Below are positions 21,684 through 34,418 of a DNA stretch of 64,000 nucleotides, piece by piece. How positions within the stretch are numbered: position 1 is the stretch's first letter; each line of letters opens with the position of its first letter. The position numbers and the translations under genes are program-made. The notes under the pieces are model-generated. The model was not told the DNA's origin, did no database searches, and saw only the letters and a list, made by a program, of their open reading frames with translations. Source of the stretch: Dioscorea cayenensis subsp. rotundata (taxonomy: Eukaryota; Streptophyta; Magnoliopsida; Dioscoreales; Dioscoreaceae); contig NC_052491.1 of assembly GCF_009730915.1 (NCBI RefSeq), positions 248,001-312,000 on the forward strand. The letters are read 5' to 3'.

Positions 21684-22221
21684 TTTTGAAGTCCAACTAA
21701 CATAGACTGCACAAAAAAATCTTTCTGGATGGTGCACATGCTGGTTAGGCACAAGAGCCACCCAACTACTCGATTACAGTCTACATAGACACATTCATGC
21801 TTCATTAGCAGAGGAAAACTGACATAGACTCATTTTTTTTTCATTCACACTAGATCACATCTTCACTCTACTCTACATTCCATTAAACTAGGGCTAGCTC
21901 AACAAGACTTAGAAGTTCTTAAGAGTTCATTGAAAGATAGAACTTAGTGTTCTAATGCCAAATACTCGAAGTTGTGTGTTAAGCATACAAGAGAGTTAGA
22001 GTAGTCATGTTGGCTATTCCCAGGGCATGAACATAAGAATCAGTGCACAAGAAAATACTAGAGGTGAAACAGGATTCAATAGAGCACAAAAAGCATGTAA
22101 ATAATGACCCTAATACATGAAAATAATGACCCTAATACATGAAATACACCCATCCTAGAAGAGTCTTACAATAATGTACAAGCCATCATAGGTAACACTA
22201 GCATGTAAATAATGACCCTAA
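21218..22221 (-). other. B2 3' internal region with PPT
   Basis: Non-coding. PPT-like CACTTAGGTGTGGGGATATT on minus directly adjoins the LTR. A (TTA)n microsatellite lies inside. No gene seen. Confidence 0.55.
21647..21681. repeat. (TTA)n microsatellite
   Basis: About eleven uninterrupted TTA/ATT units inside the B2 3' region. Confidence 0.95.
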
Positions 22222-22715
22222 TACATACATTGTTCCCATTGTACACTAATCATGAAAAGAACAGTAATATATACATTGAAAACAATGGAGGAGGGTGAAA
22301 ACAAACTTCCTCGGTTAATCTTGTGCACATGGTAAGATATGACCCAAACAAAAGGTGTTGCAAGCTTTTCATGTTAGGTCCGGCTTCCATGAAATGTGGA
22401 GAGGCTCACCAAGCTCCCTTAATACCCTGCAAGGCATAAAGGGGCATCATCATTCCAAACAAAATTTAAGATTGCAAAAAATTTAAATACTAGGGAGTAG
22501 TCAAATACACAAACTCGATAAAATAAAAAGGTATTACACAAGGTTGGTAGGGCATCCCCTCCCCAACTTATTAAAATCAAACAAACACACATGCAAGAAA
22601 AGTAAAGCAAAGAAACAAGTTGTAGAAATAAAAAAAAGTGTCTATGGTCAGAAATGAAAAAGATCATCAAAAGGTGTTGCCGATGGCAGGGCAATGGAGC
22701 AAGAAGTAGTAGTGG

Positions 22716-23340
22716 CTTATGAGGATGATCCACGGGAGGAGATGACGAACTGATGGAAATGCTCTATGAGCTGGCGCTGGCCCTCTAAAACCTGGTAAAT
22801 GTGTCCTTTCATCTCACGCTACTCATGATGGATAGCCTGAATGTTATCCTCAATAACCTTGAACCGAGAGTTAAAGTCAGTTGTAAAAGAAGTGCCAGGG
22901 GTAGCATAAGCAGGTGCACCATCGGATTCGGACCCTGACTCATCTGTTTCGCACTGACTGGATTCTCCCGTGGTCAAATATGGAGCAAGTCCCGTGGTCT
23001 CATGCCTAGTCGATAATCAATGCGGGACCGATTAAGCAGCGACATGCTAATCAATTCATCGTCATAAATCCCCAAGTACTTTGCAAATTCCAAGTGGTTC
23101 ATTTCATGAATTCTTCCAAAAGCTTGGAATCGAATGGCACCTTGTCTTCGAGTAATAACACTCCTTTCATCTTGCTTCGCCTCAAATGTGCTCATCTTTC
23201 TCCTAGAATACTCCATTCAATGTTAAAAAAGGTACAAAAGGGCATGTTCTTTAAAATTTCATATCGAGCTTTTTGAAGAGCACTAGAGAAACAGGGTTCT
23301 TCGAGGGTGTGAGAATCATTCCTTGGTCATTTAGAAGCGA
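22716..23340 (-). pseudogene. Athila ORF1-like remnant of B2
   Basis: The minus-strand frame 22974-23216 holds AIRFQAFGRIHEMNHLEFA and KYLGIYDDE, equivalent to the FRALGHHYSLSVTQ...LGLYDEA block of the A-family genes. Upstream pieces show ARYEILKNMPF. After a frameshift at the stop (22974-22976) the reading continues as an acidic/serine-rich linker and a C-terminal helix around GHIYQVLEGQRQLIEHFHQF, ending near 22716. Shorter than the A-family genes, with the middle missing. Function unknown. Confidence 0.5.
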
Positions 23341-23356
23341 GTTTCTTGATGTGCAG

Positions 23357-25219
23357 TGATAAGTGCTTGTGTGATATGAAGGCGAAGCGTTCATTCCTTA
23401 TGTTGAGCATTACTTTCCTCAGTTTTTTACATTAATATGTGGGTTTTTATGTTACTTTTACGCAGGTAGGGTTGTGAGGCCGAGTATGAAGGAAATGGGT
23501 CAATGTGGATCATAATGCACCTATTTTGGAGGAGATCTTGTTAAGGTTCAAACGCGAAGACATAGGTCAGGTGTGAGATGCTAGAGTGTGTGCCAACCTC
23601 CTCGCATTCGAGTGAGCACATCTATTTGGAGGGGCACAAAGGCAGTCACGCTCGAGCATTCTGACTTATGCATATAAGAACAAGAGCCCCGCCAACATGT
23701 ACATCATTGAAGAAGCAAGTAATTCACGACGTGAATGTATGCCCTTTTGCGTTACCCCGATGAAAGTATGGAATTGGGAAGTTAATCAGGTCGAAGGTTG
23801 TAGCAACTGTAGCAAATACTGTAGCAACACTGTTCACAGCCGGCCGAGAAACCAGAGAAACAGAGAATCCACACGGGCGTGTGGAAATTATCCACGCCCG
23901 TGTAGAAATTCCACACGGGCGCGTGTATCATCCACGCCCGTGGAGTTGCCCGATTCCAGCCATATTTAAAGCCAATTCAGCCCCGATTTTGGTATTCTTT
24001 TCTCCATCTTTTCCCCAACTTGTGAGAGGACTTCGGCTAGGGTTTCGAGGGGTATTGGCCAAGGTTTTGGGGAAGTTCTACGGCTCCGATATCATGATTC
24101 CATTAGGAAGAAGGTTGGTAGGGGAGCTTCGATCGAGGCGTATCCTATACCGGACGAAGGAATCTTTGGACGACGAGTAGAGGACTCTCCACAAGACCAT
24201 CGACACGATCATCGAGGGGTTTCTTTACGGATTCATTGCTTTTTACATTCGATTTCTTTTGATTGTATTAAGCTCCATGGAGAGCTAAACCCCTAGTGGG
24301 TACTTGGATGATTGTGAACCCCGGGGATGTATTCGTTTCATTGAACTTCTTTATTATGCTTTCAATAAATTGATGTTTATTGTGAGTTCCAACCTTGAAT
24401 GCTTGATTGTATGAACATTTCCCCTAGAGTGACACTAGGGTTGAGAGTTCTTATTGGTAACCTTGTGAGTGAGTGACACACCACTGGCGTTATACAAAGC
24501 TAGGTTGGAGAGGGTTGAGAGGGTGAGTGGAGAGGTACAGGAGCGTCCCCTTTCCCCTCCGACGTGATAGATTCTACCTCCGTTCCTCGAGTTCTTTGTA
24601 GCCATAATGGAGTGAATGGTCTAAGGGATGAACCTCCGCTGGGGCCTAGTTGCGTGTGCAATGGAGTGAAGCGTTGAGAGGATCTTAGTATCTAGGGCTT
24701 AATTGTGGCTAGGGACCTTCCATCTGGACCAAAAAGGGTAGGTCTATATTTAGGAAGAGATTTATCACTTGGAATCCCTAGAGCTCATTGCAACTCTATG
24801 CGAGTGCGAGGTGTTGAGATTGTTCGATTTCTCCTCCGGGACATGTATAGAGTTAGGTATAGTTGACCTTAGATTTGGGACTATGTATATAAGGATTTCC
24901 ATGACTCACCATTGCATTGATTAGGAAGCATAATAGAGAGTTCTTGCACTTGAAGTGATCATCCTAGGTGAAGCATTATCCGAGTACCCCATTCTTTATC
25001 GATTGCCTTACCCTCTTCTTACTTTTGCTCTTTCACTTGTTGTTTTTATTGTTGAGAATTGAATCAATTTCACACTTATCACTATTGATATTCCACATAG
25101 CTAAGAATCAAATTAAGTATTTTCACTCTCTACTCCCTGTGGATTCGACCCCGCTCACCCGGGATTATTACTTCGACAAGCCCGTGCACTTGCTGGATAT
25201 AAGCAAGGGGATCTTGTCA
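23357..25219 (+). mobile_element. Solo A2 LTR in B2 (1863 bp, TSD TGCAG)
   Basis: TGATAAGTGC...GATCTTGTCA flanked by TGCAG at 23352-23356 and 25220-25224. No internal sequence. Full palindrome CACACGGGCGTGTGG with its GAAATT-spaced partner (23873-23945), CTGTAGCAA cluster (23800-23835) and an ATTTAAAG box. Arises by recombination between the LTRs of one element. Confidence 0.92.
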
Positions 25220-25224
25220 TGCAG

Positions 25225-25741
25225 CATTCCTGCATCAATAATAATCCATATAAGACTTAAAGGAATCCAAGAGAATGCAAGTTGTGGCATGAAAATGGGG
25301 AAAACATTGATAAAAACAATAAAATAGGATCCATATGGCCATATGGAAGCCGTATGGATACTATTCAAATTGCAAGAGGTTCCCATCATCATGAAATTCG
25401 AAAACATTTGTACATAAATTCAAGGAAATTCAAAACCATGATGCTCATACCACACAAGACAAGATAAAAGCTTGAAACAATCCACAAATAAGCTCAAGAA
25501 AGCAAGAAGAAATGGAGAAAGTAAAGTTAAGCCATCACGGTTCTTACTAGCTTTAGAAAACTTGAGTGGAGCTTGTAGAAAACCACTAGATCTACTTCTC
25601 AAAGAGATAAGGAGATGAATTAGGACAAGAAATAATGAGATCCAGCCATGGTTTGATGGATAATGAAGGTTAGAGTTCGGTTGCAGAAGAAGGAGAATGA
25701 AGAAAGAGAAAAGGTGACAAGATTCTCAAGTAAACTCAACC
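25225..25741 (-). other. B2 spacer
   Basis: Non-coding, homologous to 745-1261 in B1, including the CATATGG/CCGTATGG palindrome near 25330. Confidence 0.5.
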
Positions 25742-25960
25742 TCATACGGCCTCAATGAGGACCTCATTGAGACTGTATACTCTAGTTCTTCTTCTCATTT
25801 TAGGGCAGAGGGCCTCAATGAGGTCCCCATTGTGGCTGTATACCCTAGTGTTTTTTCTCTAAATGGGGCAGATGACCTCAATGAGGACCTCATTGACGCC
25901 GTATGCCCTAGGCTTTCTTCTTTGGTTGGGGCAGATGGCCTCAATGAGGCCGTATGCCCT
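25742..25960 (-). repeat. Family-B palindrome array (four units)
   Basis: Four units at about 25748, 25808, 25871 and 25935 (~62-bp period) of GGCCTCAATGAGG...CCTCATTG with GTATGCCCT tails. One unit more than B1. Confidence 0.75.
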
Positions 25961-26260
25961 TGAAATCATGCTTTAAAGCTTCAAGTACTTCTCCAAACAC
26001 ATGGGCATGGCTGCAAAGTGCTCCAAAAACATCTCCAACATGAAATAATGGTTCAAAATTTTCATCTAATGCATGAAATGATAACCAAAACAAGTGTTTC
26101 TCATCGATGAACAAAAGTAAACAACCACATAGACGGTGATAATAATATACAAAGCTATTAGAGCATGGACTTATTCACATTCACAACTCTAAAGAAAATA
26201 CTAAAAGAGCACTAACATGAACACAATGAACATGAAAACATGAAATTAAACTCCCGAATG

Positions 26261-26310
26261 GTTGGGTTGCCTCCCAAGAAACGCTTGTTTAATGTCACGA
26301 GCCTGACGTA
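26261..26310 (-). other. Conserved double hairpin downstream of gag-pro (B2)
   Basis: CTTGGGAGG...CCCAAC (26261-26278) and a TACGTCA/TGACATT pair (26291-26310), starting 15 bases after the gag-pro stop at 26325-26327. Confidence 0.65.
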
Positions 26311-26324
26311 CATTGTTGCTTACC

Positions 26325-28663
26325 TCACGGGGGTTCGAATAGTGAAAAAGTTACTCCCTGTCATCTTTGAATTATTGCTTCTTTCCGGTAAATTCAACGA
26401 CATGAATGAATGAATTTCAAATTGTTCATGAGTAAAGGGAGGTGAAGATTGTACATTTTTTTCTTGAGCTGTTGGATGAGAATGAGTGATACCTTTCTTC
26501 TTCCTTCCATGGACCTCCCTCCAAATTTTTTTCAACATTGAATCTTTTTTCTCTTTTACTTTAGCATTGGTACACATAACTTCTCCTTTGTCTTCTTCAA
26601 ATTAGAACTTGGAAATAGAGGGTGAGGTTCTTCTTGATCTTCATTTCCTAGCACCCACAAGTACTCATCCAATGGGTTCAATGATAGCACATCTTGCACA
26701 CAATCAATAATTTAAAGGTCATTTTCATCAATAAAATAAAGCATGTCATCATGGTCCAATTAGTGTTTCATGGCCGCCAGTAGAGGGTATACTGCTTCTT
26801 CCTCTCCAACCCTTAATCTTAATTTTTCTCCTTTAAGGTCAATTAGGGCACCAGAGGTAGTAAGGAATGGCTAATCATGAATCAATGGTGTCTCCACATC
26901 TTCATCAATATCCATGATGACAAAATCCACCGCTAACACAAATTTGTCCACACGGACAATCACATCCTCCATAATCCCACGAGGCTTCCTTGTTGATCAA
27001 TCTGCCAGTTGTAAAATTATCCTCATGGGTCTAAGTTCATCTAGACCAAGCTTCAAATACATGGAATAGGGCATAACATTGATGCTCACTGCTGAGTCTT
27101 CTAAGGCATTTTCTTGAACTCCACCCTCAAGTACGCATGGAATTATGAAGCTTCCAGTTCTTTCAATTATTGTCGGAGCATCTTCTCTAAAATGGCTGAA
27201 CAATTCCCCGTGCGTGCAACTGTGTCCTCTTCTTCGAGTTTCCTCTTGTTTGTAAGTATTTCTTTTAAAAACTTGACATACTTGGCCATTTGAGTTAAAG
27301 CTTCCACTATCGGGATGTTTATGGGGAGTTGCTTGAAGATATTGATAAATTTTCTTAATTGAGCATGCTCCTTATCTTACTTCAATCTGGCTGGATAGGG
27401 AACTAGTGCTTTGTATTCAGATGGCTTTCATGAACCCCTTGGTGGAATTTCCTTGTTTTCACCTTGCTTGCATTTCTTAGTAACTTTCTCAACTATGTTG
27501 GCATCTTTCGCTTTGGCTACCCCAGTTTCCTTGACACTTGGGTCAACTTCGACTCTTGTCTCAATTTGTCTCCCACTTCTAAGTGCAATGGCCTTCAAGT
27601 GCTCTCTTCTGTTCTCCTGAGTGTTGCTAGGAAGACTGCCTGAAGGTCGCTCACAGTTTGCTTTAGCAAGCTGCCCCACTTGGTGCTCAAGGGACTGTAC
27701 AGAAGCTTGAAGATTCCGCAAAATGGAGCCTATCTTATTGCACCGTCCAGCATGTTGAGCGAGTTGAGCATTCATCTTACTGAACAAAGTATCCATACTG
27801 CTTGTTATGCTATTAAACCTTGATTCAGTGTTAAAAATAAACTTGTCAAGCACATCCTTAGTAGTGAATCTCTTCTTCAGTATTGGTTGTTGCATTTGGG
27901 AACCTTGTGGAGGTGGTGCAGATTTTTGTTGCTGCCCCTAATTCCATGAAACGTTTGGGTGGTATTTCCACCCCGAATTATAAGTTGAGCTGTAAGGGAT
28001 TCCTTGTGGCCTTTGTCTACCAATATAATCAACATTCTCAATTGGGGTGATGGAGGAGCTCGGAATAGGACATTGGGTGACTCCATGCCCTTCACCACAA
28101 GTGCTATAACTCATCACTGACTCTGACTTCGAGCTAGTACCCATGAGCATGTCTAGCTTCTTATTCAACACATCAATCTTTGCGACAAGAGCATCATTGG
28201 TACTAACTTCATAAATTCCGGCCCCATTTCATATTGCACCTCTTAAGGCCCAATTAGACTCATTGCTTGCCATTGATTCAAGGAGTTGCTCAGCTTCATC
28301 GGGGTACTTGTTGCTAAGAGATCCACCTATTGCAACATCAATTAATTGACGAGTTGTATAGTTTAACCTGTTGTAGATGATCTGAACCCGCATCAAAGAA
28401 GCAAATCCATGATGGGGGCATCTTCGAAGGAAGCCTTTGAATCTCTCATATGCTTCGAATAATGGTTCTGACTCTCCTTGCTTAAACGCTAAAATTTCTT
28501 GCCTTAGCTTCACCGCTTTGCTAGGAGGAAAGTATCTTCCCAAAAAATTTTCAACCATATCTTTCCATCTTTTGATCGATCCCGCGGTAAAGATGTGAGC
28601 CACCAGTATGATCTATCTCTCAAAACTGAATGGGAATAATCATAGCCAGATCGCGTCGTCTGT
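26325..28663 (-). pseudogene. B2 gag-pro remnant
   Basis: Minus strand, 5' part missing because D inserted at 28664. Gag blocks: FLGRYFPPSKAVKLRQEI, FEAYERFKGFLRRCPHHGF, YNRLNYTTRQLIDVA and LLESMASNE (28229-28603). The zinc knuckle reads STCGEGHGVTQCP, lacking its first cysteine (C to S). Linker with VQSLEHQVGQLAKANCERP and LRSGRQIETRVEVDPS (27428-27895). Protease DSAVSINVMPYSMYLKLGLD (27000-27110) has A in place of the active-site G. The EPP-stop is at 26325. Several stops and frameshifts. Confidence 0.83.
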
Positions 28664-30535
28664 TGACAACGCCCTTGCATATGTCCCGCAAGTGCACGCG
28701 TTTGTCGAGTAATAAAATCTCAGGTGAGTGGGTATCGTATCCATAGGGAGTAGGGAGTAAAAATACTTAAATTGTTTCTTAACCAAGTGAAGATAAATAA
28801 TGATTGTGTTGACAAGATGTAATGTAAACAAGAATAAAAGAAGCAAGAAAGAAAAGCACAAGTGAGAGATAAGGCAATCGATATAAATAGGGTACTCGGA
28901 TATTGTTCCGTCTAGGACAATCGTCTCAAGTGCAAAACTGACTATTATGAATCCTAACTAATGCATTAGTGAGTCATAGAAATCTTTCAATACACGGTCC
29001 GAAATCTAAGGTCATTCGTGACTAACTCCTTAGCATGTCCCGAAGGAGAAATCGAATAATCTCAACCTCGCACTCGGATAGAATCGCATGGAGATCTAGG
29101 GATCCAAGTGATAAACCCTCTTCCTAGATATAGACCTAACCTTTTGGTCCAGGTGAGAGGTCCCTAGTCACAATTAAGCCCTAGGTGCTAAAATCACTTC
29201 AACGCTTTACTCCGTTGCCCCTAAAACTAAGCCCCAATGGAAGGTCACCCCTTAGCCCATTCACTCTACTATGACTGCAAAGAACTCAAGGAAATAGAGG
29301 TAGGATAAATCACATCAGACGGGGAAAGGGGATGCTCCGCTACCTCTCGACTCACCCTCTCGACCATCTCCAATCTAGCTTTGTCTAACCCTCGTGGTGT
29401 GTCACTCACTCACAAGGGTTACGAATATGAACTCTCAACCCTAGTATCACTCTAAGGGAGGATTCAATCAATCAAACATTCAAGATTGGAACTCCAATAA
29501 AACATCAATTAATGAAAGCATAATAGAAGGTTTAATGATACAAATACATCCTAGGGTTCACAAATCCAAGTACCCACTAGGCAGTTTAGTTCTCCATGGA
29601 GATAGTTACAGTCAACAATGAAATTGAATGTAAAAACAAGTAAACCATAGAAAACCCCCTCTATAGTCATGACAATGGTCTTGTGGAGAAGCCTCATCAC
29701 CTCAAAAGTCCCCTTGTCGAATATAGGACACACTTCGCCGGATCAATGCCGATGAAAGCTCTCCCAATAACCTTCTTCCAAGTGGAGCGTGATGTCAAAG
29801 CCAAAAAACCTTCCCAAAAAACCCTGTCAATACCTCTCAATACCCTACCCGCAGTCCCCTCTCAAATTTCGGAAAGAATGGTGAAAAGAATGCTGAAATC
29901 GGGGTTTAATCACGGCTTAAATAGAGCTGGAATCGGGCATCAACACACCCCTGTGGATTTGCCACATGGTCCTGTGGAATTTCTGCATATGCATGAATAA
30001 TTTTCACACGCCCGTGTGGATTCTCCGGAATTATCTTTTTGGCATGCTGTGAACAGTACCTACTACAATAATTTGCTACAGTGTCCCTTCTACAGTACTG
30101 ACCCGAAACACTCCCAAATCCATGTTTTTATCAAGGTAATGTCAACGACCACACGTTTACATTGTAGATCGTTTTTCTTTTTTCAATAACCGGCCTCATT
30201 GGTGAAGATCTTGCTATCAATGCACAAGCTGGGATACTCGAATGTGACTGCCTTTGTGCCCCTCCAAACCATTGTGCTAGCTTGAATACATGGAGGTTGG
30301 CACACATTCTCGCATCTTGAATCCGACTTAAGTCTTCACGTTTAACCCTTCTCAAGATTTCCTCCAAATAGTGCGTTCACGATCTACATTGGCTGCTTTC
30401 TTTAACATTCGTCTTCAAAACCTTATATGCATGAAAGTAACACAAATGCACAAGTATTAATGCTAAAACCAGATAAAAGTAATGATCATCATAATAAAAG
30501 AACACTTTGCATTCTTATCACACAAGCACTTATCA
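28664..30535 (-). repeat. 3' LTR of element D (1872 bp)
   Basis: TGATAAGTGC (30535) to ...GGGCGTTGTCA (28664), the A3 ending also seen at 19079. The palindrome is in reduced form (29945-30030), with a TGTAG/CTACAG cluster near 30055-30095 and TTTAAG near 29917. Confidence 0.87.
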
Positions 30536-30860
30536 AACTTCCCCACACTTAAGCTTTTGCTTATCCTCAAGCAAAAATTAAAACATTAAAGTATAGACAA
30601 AGGAAATAGTCGAAGTGCTTGGCCTTAGGTTCACCAAAGCATAAAAAGAGAGCATTCTACAAGTAGGGAACTTTCAACATTAAATACAAAAAATCAATGC
30701 ACTACCTACAAACTTGAATAAAAAAGGATAACAAACCCGAAATCGTGTAAGTGTGTGAACTCACTCAAAACAACCCAAAGTATACTACTCAAAGTTGTAC
30801 GTATAAGGGACTTATTTATCTACAAAAGCTAACAAAAATTCAAAAAGGGTAGTAACTTCA
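30536..30860 (-). other. PPT and 3' internal region of D
   Basis: The minus strand reads CTTAAGTGTGGGGAAGTT directly before the LTR. The rest is AT-rich and non-coding. Confidence 0.7.
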
Positions 30861-30998
30861 CACATCCTCTAAGGTAGCCCTTTCCAAAGCGGCCGCTAAG
30901 GTGGCTTTGACACTTTCGAGGTGGTAGCTCTTTCTACCAGGGTGGTAGCTTTCACACATCACATGAGATAGCTCTTTCTCTCATTAGGGCATAACTAG
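30861..30998 (-). repeat. GGTAGC repeat cluster of D, left part
   Basis: GTGGTAGCTC/AGGTAGCCC copies with a GCGGCCGC site at about 30890. It continues at 32275-32340 beyond the solo C LTR, which therefore inserted into the cluster. Confidence 0.55.
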
Positions 30999-32274
30999 TG
31001 ATAAACTTCTAAAAGTATGTATTTTGCATGTATTTGTTCTGTATTATTCTTTATATTTATTTGTTGAATCGATGCCTTTTTGGTCTAAATTGCAGTATGT
31101 AGCAGTTTCACTGTAGCAGTCACTGCAGCTAATCGCGGCCTTCTCGGCAGAAACTGAAATTCCCGAGGGCATTTTTTGGGCATCTTCTTCTTGATTTTCC
31201 TTCTTCTTTGTGGGACAAGGCCGGCTAGGGTTTGGAGAACACTTCCACATCACTTGAACCCAAGCTTTAGGAGGGCAAAAAGGGAGGAAATCCGAGCATT
31301 TTCTCGGCGGGGAGAGCAAGAACAAGGAGGATCTACTTCTAGGGCATCATTGCTTGGAGGTTGAAGACAACGGGAAGCCACCCCTTTCGAGTGGCGTCTT
31401 CGGAAGGCTTTCTCCGGGGATTCTTGAGTCATTCGACCTTCATCATTTGAGGGAGTGTTCCTCATGTTTACTTGAGTTGTTTGTATGGATTATTTGGTTT
31501 TCTTGTTGAAGATGAACAACTAAACCCCTAGGTCACCGGATGTAGGTGAACCTAGGTGGCGAACTTGTGATGTTTTGGATTGTTTGAGTAGTTTATGCAT
31601 GTTTGGCTTGTTGTGATCCTTGTTCGGTGTTCTTGCTTGTTTTGGTACATTTGATTGAGTGATGTATCAAATTCTTGGTAGCACTTTGTAGCATGACCAT
31701 TGCCTTAGTGCTAGACTCCACCAAACTAGGAAGGGTTCATTGTATAAATATGCCGTGACCATCGGGTATTTATACCCATCCAATCCTAGGTCTGAAAACT
31801 ACTTGTGTTTCCACCCTAACCTGTGAAAACTGACATTCTCCTTGCAACCGTGCGGGAAGTTGGGCGGAAGAGATTCCACGCTCAACACCTGCACCGGGTT
31901 AGGGGTCAATTGCCGTGACCATCGGGTTGGCCTAGGTCTTGGTTTTCTCGGTCCAACTAGCCACGTGCTTTATTACTCAATTTCTAACTCACTATAGTAG
32001 CCCCCTTGGGAATCCGCATCCGTGACTGTTTTCCAACCTTAGGCATCTCCCGTATTTTACTTGTTTTGTACTTCTTAAGATTTCATTTCGCTTTTCGTTT
32101 TGCTTTCTTTTCTTCTTTTCTCTTATCTTGGAATCGGTGAGCTAAACAACAGGTAAGAAGTGAGTAAGGTAGCTCCTCAGGCCCCTTGGGAATACGACCC
32201 ATTCGCGCGTGCGCGAGTGGTTTATTACTTGACGACCTCGTGCGCTTGCGGGTGTACACACTTCATGTCGATCA
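30999..32274 (+). mobile_element. Solo C-type LTR (1276 bp, TSD ACTAG)
   Basis: TGATAAACTTC...GTCGATCA with ACTAG at 30994-30998 and 32275-32279; D2 near 42186 shows the empty ACTAG site. Distinct from A, related to B in its GTCACCGGATGTAGGTGAACC stretch. It carries a TGTAGCAGT cluster (31095-31125). A short open frame near 31176-31364 is not supported as a gene. Confidence 0.9.
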
Positions 32275-32612
32275 ACTAGTATCTGACTTATGAGAGTAGC
32301 TTCATACTTCATAGGTGGTAGCTTTTTCCACCCAACAAGCACAATTAAACAATAAAACCATATTGTTCTTCCTTTTCCCTTTTTCCATTTTTTTTAATTA
32401 ACAAAAGAAACAACTATAACTAGTCCCTTTAACATTGAACTTGAGTTTCCAAAAGAGTTTAATGAGCGAGTAGTGCAACAAATGTCAATTGGGCAAAAAT
32501 TCCTAGAAATCCAATCAAGAACAAAAGTATGATAACATTAAATGTTAAAAAGTCTACTAAACTCAAGAATACAATCATTGCAACTAAGGTGAACCGCCAA
32601 TGGCTATGTGAG
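32275..32612 (-). other. D internal region, including the right part of the repeat cluster
   Basis: GGTAGC copies to about 32340, then non-coding sequence colinear with 42190-42550 of D2. No gene. Confidence 0.5.
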
Positions 32613-34169
32613 TGACAAGATCCCCTTGCGTATATCCCGCAAGTGCACGGGTTTGTCGAAGTAATAATCCCTGATGAGCGGGTATCGAATCCACAGGGAG
32701 TAGGGAATAAAAAAACACTTAATCCGCTTCTTAGCTATATGAAAGATCAGTAATGGTAAGTGTGACAATGATTCAATTCTCAAAACTAAAAACAACAAGT
32801 AAGATAGCACGAGTAAAGGAGGAGATATGGCAATCGATAAAGATGGGGTACTTGGATAATGCTTCCTAATCATTATGCTTCCTAATCAATGCAATGGTGA
32901 GTCATGGAAATCCTTAAATACATAGTCCCAAATCTAAGGTCAACTATGCCTAACTCTATACATGTCCCGGAGGAGAGATTAGATAACCTCTCAACCTCGT
33001 ACTCGAATAGAGTTGCAATGAGCTCTAGGGATTCCAAGTGATAAATCTCATCCTAATTATAGACCTAACCCTTTGGTCCAGGTGGAATGTCCCTAACCAC
33101 GATTAAGCCCTAGATACTAAGATCACCTCAACACTTCACTCCGTTGCTCGCGCAACTAAGCCCCAGCGGAGGGTCATCCCTTAGACCATTCACTCTATTA
33201 TGGCAACAAAGAACTCGAGGAACAGAGGTAGAATCTATCACGCTAGAGGGGAAAGGGGATGCTCCTGTACCTCTCGACTCACCCTCTTAACCCTCTCCAA
33301 CCTAGCTTTGTCTAACGCTCATGGTGTGTCACTCACTCACAAGGTTACCAACAAGAACTCTCAACCCTAGTGTCACTCTAGAGGAAATGTTCATACAATC
33401 AAGCATTCAAGGTTGGAACTCACAACAAACATCAATTAATTGAAAGCATAATAAAGAGATTCAATGAAACAAATACATCCTAGGGTTCACAAATACCCAA
33501 GTACCCACTAGGGGTTTAACTCTCCATGGAGCTAAGTACAATCAAAGAAATAGAATCTAAAAGAAATAATTCTATAGAGAAACCCCCTCGATAGTCATGT
33601 CGATGGTCTTGTGGAAAGTCCTCTACTGGTCGTCCAAGGATTCCCTTGTCCGGTATAGGATACGCCTCGACAGAAGCTCCCCTACCAACCTTCTTCCAAA
33701 GGAATGACGATGTCGGAGCCGTAGAACCTCTCCAAAACCCTAGCCAATACCTCTCAAAGCCCTAGCCGAAACCCTATCTCAAGTTGGGGAAAAGATAGAG
33801 AAAAAAATGCTGAAATCGGGGCTGAATCGGCTTTGAATAGGGCTGGAATCGGGAATCCACACGCCCCTGTGGAATTTCCGCACGGGCGTTGGTAATTTCC
33901 ACACGCTCGTGTGGATTCTCTGGAATTGTGATTTTCGGCCGGCTGCGAACAGTGCTGCTACAGATGGTGGAGATCTTGTTCTATGTGCATAAGTCAGAAT
34001 GCTTGAGTGTGACTGCCCTTGTGCACCTCCAAATGGTTGTGCTAACTCAAATACGAGGAGGTTGGCACACACTCTAGCATCTCACACCTAACCTATGTCT
34101 TCACCGAGAAAAGTAATGCTCATCATAAGGAAAGAATGCTTTGCATTCATATCGCACAAGCACTTATCA
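32613..34169 (-). mobile_element. Solo A2 LTR in D (1557 bp, TSD GTGAG)
   Basis: GTGAG at 32608-32612 and 34170-34174; the D2 sequence CTATGTGAGCATGTAT (42541) is the empty site. TGACAAGATCC...CACTTATCA. About 300 bp shorter than full A2, with a deletion around 33960 that removes part of the region between the CTACAG cluster and the LTR start. Confidence 0.92.
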
Positions 34170-34174
34170 GTGAG

Positions 34175-34418
34175 CATGTATGTCAACCAAAACTAATATA
34201 AAAAACATGTGCACTATGAAACTCCCCCCCCCCACACACACACACATAAGTTGTACATTGTCCCTAATGTACACATGCAAGCTCACTCATAACGTATATC
34301 AATCAAGAGTATATATGGGAGAAGCAATCAAAATAATACTCTCCTATCTCCTAGTGTTGCATTTGATGGAGCTAAATCCTTGGGAGTAATGTACCGACGG
34401 GTTGTGAAGCTCACACGA
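34175..34418 (-). other. D 3' region with stem-loop and expanded second PPT
   Basis: The 9-bp stem-loop is at 34252-34273. Next to it the second PPT has changed into a run of C followed by (CA)n at 34223-34248, an expansion not seen in D2 or F. Confidence 0.65.

Larger units (their letters stand above)
19433..28663 (-). mobile_element. B2: second family-B element, interrupted by element D
   Basis: On minus: gag (cut at 28663 by D), protease, double hairpin, palindrome array, ORF1-like remnant split from its upstream spacer by a solo LTR, 3' region, PPT and an LTR (19545-21217). Unusually, the LTR is followed on its other side by a PBS and leader (19433-19544), so internal sequence lies on both sides of one LTR. 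B1 is the closest relative in the window. Confidence 0.82.

Noticed and set aside
25742..25960. Miniature inverted-repeat transposons
   Set aside because: The inverted repeats have no target duplications and recur at fixed positions in each element as tandem units.
31176..31465. Possible gene in the C-type solo LTR
   Set aside because: Short overlapping frames on both strands inside an LTR with intact target duplicates; no recognisable domain.
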